From contig CALBXV010000305.1 in the NCBI GenBank assembly GCA_937890045.1, forward strand, positions 1 to 11,159: a stretch of 11,159 bases of DNA, given 5' to 3'. Numbering within the stretch: position 1 is the first letter of the stretch; every line of letters begins with the position of its first letter. This document shows, piece after piece, positions 1 to 9,100 of the stretch. This DNA is from an uncultured archaeon. GTDB lineage: Archaea; Thermoproteota; Nitrososphaeria; Nitrososphaerales; CALBXV01. Made by a program: the position numbers and the translations under genes. The notes under the pieces were generated by a model. The model was given only the letters and a program-made list of their open reading frames with translations. It made no database searches and had not been told where the DNA came from.

Positions 1-2
1 AT

Positions 3-95
3 AGAGATGACATTGATGTTGAGGCATTTGCACAGCTGTCAATGCAGAATATGGTACTGCCTGTTGAAATTACCAAGGAAGGTGGGTTTAATTAG
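3..95 (+). CDS. C-terminal end of a convergent plus-strand gene (partial, unknown)
   Basis: An open frame enters from the left edge and ends at TAG (93-95). It encodes about 30 residues of ordinary protein composition, acidic and then mixed, ending in VEITKEGGFN. The start lies outside the window and no family is recognised. It faces the minus-strand operon, and its last 8 bases overlap the end of the small membrane-protein gene, so the two units meet tail to tail with no spacer. The other open plus frame here (1-163) is Cys/Tyr-rich and less protein-like, which is why this frame was preferred. A call from 31 codons at an edge is only moderately secure. Confidence 0.5.
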   Translation, partial: RDDIDVEAFAQLSMQNMVLPVEITKEGGFN

Positions 96-195
96 TACCT
101 TTAAACCAGCCTGTTACCGTCAGTACCAGTGCAAATATAAATACTGGTATTATGACGACACCTAGTAATAGTATATCACGTAGTCTGGTTTTCAT
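88..195 (-). CDS. 35-residue single-pass membrane protein (unknown, phage accessory)
   Basis: The ATG (195-193) overlaps the TGA of the giant upstream gene as ATGA, a typical translational-coupling junction. A GAGGGAG Shine-Dalgarno (211-205) lies 9 bases upstream. The product begins MKTRLRDILLLG, has one long hydrophobic stretch at about residues 8-29, and ends TGWFKGTN. Basic residues before the membrane segment (K2, R4, R6) suggest an N-inside orientation. No family can be assigned from sequence. A holin, spanin-like or other small phage membrane protein, or a membrane partner of the giant ejection protein, are all possible, and none is shown. Its 3' end overlaps the convergent plus-strand gene by 8 bases. 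Start, Shine-Dalgarno, coupling and a clear membrane segment together make it likely to be real. Confidence 0.72.
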   Translation of the reverse strand: MKTRLRDILLLGVVIIPVFIFALVLTVTGWFKGTN

Positions 196-3100
196 CTATT
201 ATATCTCCCTCTTGCAAAGATACCAGGGTCTTTGTCCATAATTTTCTTTGCCTTTTTTTGATATATATCTATTGCCTTCTTTATCTTATCTGGGTTTCCC
301 TGAACAGAAGGATTACGTACTCTCTTTCTAAGGTCGCCTCTAAGCACGTTTAATCTAGCCTTTGTAATAGCCATTGTTTGAGCAGGGCTTATTGTCTGAG
401 CATTGATACCGAAGAACCTGAAAAATTGTTCGTTTCCGTATTCCCTGTTCCACTTATCATTAAAAGGTTCACCCGTTATCCATCCTTTAATAACAGCAGT
501 AGATCTTCCTACCCAGCCTTGTCTTTCTGTATAACCTGGGACAAATATGTTCTCAAATATACCAGGAGTTACCAGATTATGTAGCCATGAAAATGTTTTA
601 AGGTATTTAATGTGAGCTGGATCAACATTATTCCATATTTCCTGTTTAGTAAACGGGTCTACTGGTGGTCTATCACGTCTCCATGTCTTTAAAGTTGTGA
701 ATGCAGTAAGGAATGGGTTTCCAACACCAAGCGTGTTAAACGACTGGCTTATATCTAATTCTGTCATATCCTTTGTTATAGCATGCCACGTTCCCCAAGG
801 CATAAAGTATGAGCCGTCAACCCACATATACTCACCATTTTTATTTCTCCAAGGTACTGGTACAAAGGTCTTGTTCAGTCTAATAAAAGCAGGTAGTTTC
901 TTCATTAACCTTTCCCACTCATCATCATCTATATCCATTAAAAACTTGGACATTGCTTGTGCAAGACTAAAGCCTCCGACCCCCAGGAATGCTACCCATT
1001 TACCCATTATCCATGGTCTTGCAATCATTGATTCAAATATAAGTGGAAGTACCTTATATTGATAGGTTCCAAATGGTATAATTTGTCGCCTTAGATATTT
1101 AATACTTCTATCTGCCAAAGAGTAGTCCATTCCATATTTATTTGCAATTCTGGCAGCGTCTGCTATTGATACCTGAGTACCATCTCCAATCCCGAACCTG
1201 TCTAGATTACCCTTTGATCTCAGTTGTTTATATATAGACAGCTTTGCCAGTTCATCTATCTTGCCATAATATTTTGACAGGTCTTTAATCATTGCCATAG
1301 CACCAAACCAGGTATAAGGTTTTTTCTTAACTGGCTTACCGTCCTTGTCAATCTTATATAATTTACCCTTAAACTTTTCCTGTATCTCACCCAATTCAAC
1401 CACATTCCAGTTTCCCTTGAATAAGCCAATTTTCTTTGCCTCTTGATAATATATATCTTTACTTATTAAACTCTGAACAGCAGAAAACAGGTCGCTAAAT
1501 ACAAGAGGGAGAGGTCTTCCCCTTAAATTGTTCTGCAATATATTAGAAACTACATTTCTAATTGCTGTTGGAGGGTTAAGTGCTACCTTTCCTGCCTTAA
1601 ACATCATAGTTGTCTGCTCATTTGCCTGAATAAGCCATGAGAATACAGTTCCATACTCATGCTCATACCTGGTTAGTGGTAATATATCATTAGCTACGGG
1701 GCTTGCCAGTAATTTACCCGATAACGGACCAAATGTTTTACTACCAACATCACCCATCTTGATATAATTTCGGGACAATGTTTCATTTCTTTTATCAAGG
1801 GCCGTCTTTACTGGCTTGTAAAGCTCTTCGTAATGACTTAATAAATCACTTGTTTTTTCCTTATCAAACCCCTTTAATGCCTCATTAGATACCGTTTCAA
1901 CCACACTCTTTTGCTTTGATATCTTTTGGTTTAATCCCCAAACCGAGTGGTAAATAGTAAGGGCATCTCTATCAAAAGAAATAGTTTTAAATTCAGGTAT
2001 ATCCCTTCCTTCTTTCTCTGCTCTTTCAATTTCGTGAAATTCAGGATAGTTTCGTACTACCTTATCCCACTGTCCAGGGTCCTCTATTACTTCTTTTATC
2101 ACATGGCCCTTGTCTTTATGCCACTCAACACCTTCTATTTCTGGCAACACCACTCCCATTTTAGGGTCTGCTATCTTTGCGAAGTAATTATGTTTGGCTA
2201 TATATCCAAGTGTCATCCCTATCCCTTTGGGAATTATCTGGGAAGTATCCTTTATAATCCCCATACCTTCTTTAATTTCAATGGCAAGACCAGGGTCTTT
2301 CTGTTCTAAGAAGCCCGTCTCTAAAACCCCTTCAACTCCAACCTGATCCAAATACTTAAGGTATTTATCACTATGAGGCAGCATATTAACCAGATACATG
2401 TAGTGTATGTATTTACCATGCATCGTCCAAAATGTGTCGTGAGAAATTGCACCTACATCCAGTAACTTTTGACCCAATACTAGCTGTAATTTTTTAATAC
2501 CACTGGCAAACTCACGGTACTTAGGGTTAATTTTTCTAAGGTTATCATTGTCTACCTTTTCAAATTTCTCCAATGTTTCTTGATGGTTTATGTCTAGTGT
2601 TCTTTTTAATTTTTCCCTAGAAGCAAGACCTTCTTTTTCCTCTCTAAGCTTTTTAATATTTTCATTATGAAGGTCAATAGAACTTTGGTCTGTGGCATTT
2701 TCTATAAAGGTCTCAAGTTTTTCTATTTTATTCTCCACCTCTTCAAGTTTTTGTAACCCTTTCTTATATATATTATAATGTGCCATAAAATTTATTTGGT
2801 ATTCATTGTGAAACCTCCCAGAAGAATCAATATAATGAAATATATCATCGTGGTGTTCTACTGGAATAACCTTAAGCCGCTCTTCAAATTTCAATGCAAG
2901 CTCTTCTGTCTGTCCAATGATCCCCTGTGCAAACATTCTCTGTGTTATTATATAATTTCTATTAGTTATAGTTGACATTGGTAACCAAAACTCTAATGTC
3001 CATTTAACTCTCCAATATCTTTCTCCAAGGCCAGCCAGTAATTTATATGCCCATGTATGTCTCTCTCCCGTTAAATCATATAACTCCCTTTCAAGCCTCT

Positions 3101-6100
3101 TTATATCTGCACGGTTCATAGTTGTTCTTGCTTTTCTTAAAGATACTTCAACCACTGCCTGCGACTCGGCATTTTCAATCATGTATTCCTGTTCCTCTTT
3201 ACTTAATAACCCTCCCTCAATAGAGCCTAATACATCCTCAATTTCCTTTGAATAGGTACCAGGAAGTTTATCTAATCTTTCTACAAGGTGTCGCCTTATT
3301 ATACCAGGAGCATTTACACCATTTCCAACAGTCTTCCCGCTTGCGGGAACAGAAATACTATTTTTAACATCTTTTATTCTTCCTGCACGTATAGCCTTTT
3401 CCCATTCCTTTGCCAGGTATTTAGCAGCCCTCTCCTCTTCATATAAATGTCCTATCCTCACACCGCCCGTTAACCCTTTAGGTTTACCCCCTTCTAGGAT
3501 AAATCCGTGCGCATATTCTTCGGTGATTGTCCTGAGAGTGGAGCCATGAAAGAGCGTAATAGTTTTCTGTCCTTGTTTACCACCGACACCCTCCCCCACT
3601 TCGTATAGCCCCGTGATGAAAAATCTTTGCCCTTCTCTGATTGCCCTTTCAACCGCTTTGGCATCTTTAAACCCTCCTTGTGCTAATAAAATACTCATAT
3701 CAGCTTCGTTTTTAAGTGGATTAAGTTCTGGTCCATATTCATCCACTCTATTTATAATAGTAATGTTTTTATCCATACCAACATGGCCTGGTAAACTACT
3801 GACTCCATCTATAACCCTTTGAGCCTGTTCCTTTGAGGTAAATACACCCTTCCCTTTTATCTCAACTAACTCTGCTACATTTTGTCTCCTTCTTGTTACC
3901 TTTTTCTTTCCCGTTGCCTTTTTCTTTCCCGTCTTTTTTTGTGTTTTTATTCCAAGAGCTTTATTAGCTTCTGCTTTAAGGGCTGGATGCATCTCTACAA
4001 TTCTCTTCACCACGTCCATCCACTCTAGTACCCCCTTATGGGTTCCTCTTGTATTTTCGGGGTGTCGCATTATCATATCAGTAACTATTTCTAACGCTTC
4101 ACTCATTGGTAATTGTGCTGGTGTGTTCCCAGTTTTTTCAATATGATCTAAACCATCAACAACCCCTTTAAGATCATCATTATTAGCCGCATGTTTTATT
4201 TTATCAGCAATAATAGTTTGTTTATCCCCAGTAGAGTATGACACATTTTGAGTTTCTGCCTCCTCATTAAGAGGGGTTTCTTTTTGGGCTCTAAATTCGT
4301 TTGCAGCCAGTTGTAGATCCACCCCCCTGCCAGTTGTATCATCCTTTAACATTTCATCTGCATGCTTAATACTAACAATAAAATCACCATCTTCATGTGG
4401 TATAAACACCTTAACTTCTGTCTTACCACCTGGAGTCTTGGTATTAATAAATGCTATATTATCTAGTCCCTTAATCTTTCCTTCAGTAATCTTGGCCCCT
4501 TTAAGAAAAAGATAACCAAATACTTTCTGGTCCGCAACTTTAGCTCCAGGTCGTTTGAGTTCAGTAAAAGCATATGAACTTCTTTTTATGCGTTGGGATT
4601 CATCAGATGTGAAAGCTATAATTTGATCTTCACTGTCTTTAGCTTTAAAATCTGCTATTTTATTAGCATAAACACCAAGCCACACCTCGTCCTTCGTCTT
4701 CAGCGCTTCCATAGCTACACTTCTCATATAGTTTTTAACAATATTATCACCCTGATGCCCAAGCCAGCCTCGTACCGTGTCTTCAGGTATCTTATGTCTA
4801 AGTAGTATATGTGCCCCTAAATGACGAAATCCGTGAGGGGTTATACTATGGTCGTCAGCGTTAAATCCAGGTGTCTCTTCTTTATGTTTTTCTTTTACGG
4901 CTAGAAAGAATTTCTTTGATGTTTTTAGAATATCATCATAATTAAAGGATTCCAGTAGATTATTATTATCCACCTCATATCCATAGTTATACATATCTGT
5001 TTTCTTTTTAGACTCTTTGTATTTTAAAGTATTATCATCTTTTATGTATAAAAAGGTTGAGTTTTCAAGGTTCGTATTGGAATGTCCTAACGTCCCGTGG
5101 TTTGGGCTGTAGTCTTGTATATAACTCTCTACATAATCACGATACTCTTTCAATGATCCCTTGGGATGGCCAATCGCTTTACCTGTCGCAATCCCCATAC
5201 TATTAACTGTTCTGTTTAGTGAACTTTTAGTATGCCTATATAATATAGTGCCGTTTGTGAAATCTATATCACTCATCTCCAATGACACTATTTCTACTGC
5301 CCTTCCCATAGTATCAATAGCTACTTCGATTACCGCCTTTTTTAATAATATATTACTAAGGTCACGCCTTGCCCTTATTACCGCTTCATCATCACGCCAT
5401 AAGTCTCCTTTCGCTCCATGTGTTTCCTTGCTTGCTTTAATTTGGGTTTGTTCCCACTCCTTTGCCGTTGAAATTTCCTCATCAAGATTAGCCATAGCTC
5501 TTGTATACCAGACTTCACTTGCTGCGTGTTTGGTATAAGGCACAACGTTGCGGATTACCGCAGGCAAGACACTCGCATCTAAAACAGTACTCATATTAAA
5601 AGTAAGTTCCTGGTCTTTACGTGCATATTTATCACCTTTAAAATAACTTCTAAGAGGAGTCAGCATACCCATTACAGTACCCATTGCATACCCCTTCGCT
5701 TTGGCTTGACCTTGCCTTCCCTTATTCATTCGGAGGGAAGTTATATACTCTTTCATAAGTCTTCTAAAATTGATATCGGTAGGACTTATCGCCCCCCAGT
5801 CAACGGTATGACCATCATTTGTTAGTGGTAATTGGTATGCATCTTTTTTCCCCTGAGCTGAGTTTATATGCATATTTATATATTGGTGAAATACTGCAAG
5901 GTCCTTTAGGTATTTACTCTTTACGCTTCTTGGTTGACTAACATACCATTCCGTTATAGACTTGGCCGACCCAATCCTGTTTGAAAGCGCAGTTATTCGC
6001 TTTTCTTCTTCTTTAGACATTATACCCGTGTCACTTGCCGCTATTGTTCTCATTGGTTCTAGAGTAAATACAGGGGTCTGTTTCGTATGTTTCCTGAATA

Positions 6101-9100
6101 CATTCTGGAGTTCTGTCATGGTTGTATTACCGATAGTAGCTTCATCCTCAAACTCTTTTCTTTTGTTCTTTTTGTTATTAATTGTATTCCACGCATCCCC
6201 CTTTAACTTGCCCGTGTGTCCACCCTTTATATTATTAGCCCTCAACACCTTTCCTCTATGCCTGAAATATTCTAACCATGCCATGCCATCTTGTATTTCC
6301 CCCGAAGCTTCTAGTGCATATAACACGTCCCACAGATTACTGCCCTTACCATCTGATACTGTAGCCATCATAGTTTCTTCTAGTGCCTTCATATACATGA
6401 ATGTCGGTTTTTTACCTCCATCAATCTGTTCGGTATCTTCTATAAGTTGATCTACGGTAATACCACCCATGCCCCCTTGGTTTTTATCATAATACCATCG
6501 TTCTCCTGTTTTTTCACTGCCCAATACATCTCTTAACTTTGAGTTATCCCTATGCATACGGTAATCTGCTTTTATAAAATCTATCAAGCTTTTAACATTC
6601 TTATCATTAAAAGTACGCTTTTTAATCTTAGCAGCAGCCTCTTCTCCTACCATCCTATCAATTTTTTCCCAAGCAGTTTTTCCTTTAGTTAGATATATAC
6701 TTCCAGGGTCAGGTACACCCAATATATTATGAATCAAATAGTTTCGAGAATTAGTGGCTATAAGTTTATCTTCAAGGCCAAGAGATATAATAGCATTCTT
6801 TAAAACCTTAAAAGGTACAGCCCTGAGAACCTGAGTATTATGGTCATGGGTCCCTGGCTTTGACCACCATCCTGCTGGTTCTTCATCGTCTACCGCTGAC
6901 TTTTTGGGCTCTGTCCCTGCTGTTTTCTGTGTTGTTCCTGTCCCTGCTTCATCTTTTGTCTTTGTTTCGGGCTTTATTTCGGGCTCTGTATCTTGTGCAT
7001 CTTCTACTGCCTCTGCTTCTTCTCTTTCTTTTTGTACCAATCCGCTTATTGTAGCAGTTATAAGCTGTTGCCTCTGCTCTACTTTAGCAAGCCTAATCCT
7101 TACCTGTCGGTCAACTGCGAATACACTATCATTAATAAAATAATTTAAATCTCTTTCCTGATAAAACAGGGACATCTGTATTTCACGGGCCTCTTTCAAC
7201 GACAACATATCCTTTAAGTTACTTATTATATCCTTATCATTCTTAACCACCCCTTTACGGGCTTTGTTAAATATATTATCTATATCTTTTCTGGTATATA
7301 TTCTTGCGTATGATTTAGCACGGCTACTATAGTGATTAATAGCAGATGCTTTATAAGTTTCTTTATACTCTTCAGCCAGTTGTTTGTTGTCAGCTTCATA
7401 AACCAACACCCTCATGCGCCCTGGTTTTTTACCTGAAATTATATTCATCACCTGGCTTAACTTGGTTGGTTCCTTTATATTATTTTCCTTTAGCAGTTTA
7501 CTAAATGCATCTCTTTGTTGTTTAGCCTCTCCCAACTCAGTTTCCAGTCGTTCTATTACTTTGTCAAGTTTTTTCCCTAATGAGGCTTTGTTTTTAAGCG
7601 TACTCTTTTTAATACTATCCCTTCTTTTTTTACTACTTTTAATTCTCTTCTGTAAGCCAAGTACAGCTGCCTTTTTTATAATAAACCCCTCAACTCCTTC
7701 TTGCCCGAAGTTTATTTCTTCGTCAGATAACCACCTGTATACCTTATTATCTTCTACTTCTAATTTTGTATGAGCCTCTAATCCATTTATTTCTTTCTGT
7801 AGTCTATCAATTTCGTTATTATGCTTTTCTTTAGTTGTATCTAATTTTGCTTTCTTTGCTTTAGCCCTTAACGCTGTAATTTCCTTCTTCCTTCTCTTGA
7901 TATGAGTCGCTGGTGAATCATTAATATCAATAAACTCCCCACTTACATTGTTTCTATACCCTTCCCTTGAACCTGCTTGAGATTTAGAAACCTTTTCACC
8001 AGCCATGAATTTAGTAGTTTCACCAACATAACCATACCTACCCTGCTCTTCACCCTCGTCCATAGCCGTATACCAGCCTCTTTCCCATAACCCAGCCTCT
8101 CCGCTTATGTTTTCCTTAGCAGCCTTTGTTTGTTTATATGCCTCATCATTACGTGCTTGCCATTCTGCGGACTCGTTTGCAAAGGCTCGCATATGAGTGG
8201 GAGAAGCTAACCCTCCTGTCATTAACGTCATCCATATAGTAGGGCCAACCACATCTATCATTTCATATAATACATTTGCCCCAGGTCTTATATTGCTATA
8301 CTTTTCTACTCCAACCTGGCCTCCTGCCTGACCTACTTCCGTACCTACTTCTACCCCCATTGTTTTAAATAGATCTTTGGCCCATTTTTTCACAAACGCT
8401 CTCGGCCCTAGAGCTCCCACTTTTTCTGGGTCTAACCTGAATAACTTAGCAAGATATCTAGTTCCAAAGAACTCTCCAGCCGCTTCAATAGAACCAGTTG
8501 CTGCTGGTGCATACCATAATGTGCCCTCTAATGCCGCTGCCTCTGCATGTTTACCTTCTGATTTTAACCTTGCCATTCTCTTATATATTTCATCTTCCGT
8601 TCTTTGGTATGTTGAGGCACCGTACAGCCCAACAGCAGTTACTAATGATGCATGTAAAATCAGTGCATCTCTTACTGCCTTTATTGATTTTTGTGCCTTT
8701 AATGCTGCTTGCCCGCCCTTTATAATTCTTGGGTCTTTAAAACCTTTAAACCCAGGATGTCTGAACTTCGCAAACCTCAACGCTTTATCAACCACGCCAG
8801 CCTTTTCTGCGGCACCAACAAACTTCTGCATCGAAGCTAATTTAAGAAGAAGTCTTCCCCCCGCAAAATACCCCATAGGGGGTAATACACTGGGAGCAAA
8901 CATCTTCGTTCCTTCATATATTATACGTGCAAGCCCCTCGTATTGACGCTCACCAAACCACTCAACACCTTTATGCTCAATCCAATCAGCCAGGAATTTA
9001 CCTGGATCAAAACCTGCTTTCTTGGCAGAAGTAGGAGTCATAAATTCTAAAGCCTTAAAAAACATTTCAGGAAGCTCTACAAATAGACCTTCATTAAATC

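Noticed and set aside
85..107. Stem-loop (7-bp stem GGTTTAA/TTAAACC, 9-base loop) at the convergent junction
   Set aside because: AT-rich weak stem with no T-run on either side, so it is not a convincing terminator.
124..149. Stem-loop (TACCAGT/ACTGGTA, 12-base loop)
   Set aside because: Lies inside the small membrane gene, has a large loop and no T-tract.
1..163. Alternative plus-strand frame at the left edge
   Set aside because: Unusually rich in Cys, Tyr and Trp, and it runs across the small membrane gene; the frame ending at 95 looks more like protein.
3334..3349. GC-rich near-palindrome TTCCCGCTTGCGGGAA inside the giant gene
   Set aside because: Explained by coding for VPASGK. It has no T-tract and no repeat elsewhere that I could find, so no function can be supported.
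6018..6020. Possible internal start (M1269) that would release a separate recombinase protein
   Set aside because: Only a GGG lies near it and no good Shine-Dalgarno is present; separate expression is not supported.
5962..6450. Plus-strand open frame of 162 codons opposite the giant gene
   Set aside because: Ser/Leu/Phe-rich antisense shadow of the continuous minus-strand coding sequence.
8377..8946. Plus-strand open frame of 189 codons opposite the giant gene
   Set aside because: Composition is that of an antisense shadow, it has no clear ribosome site, and the minus-strand frame here encodes recognisable phage-type sequence.
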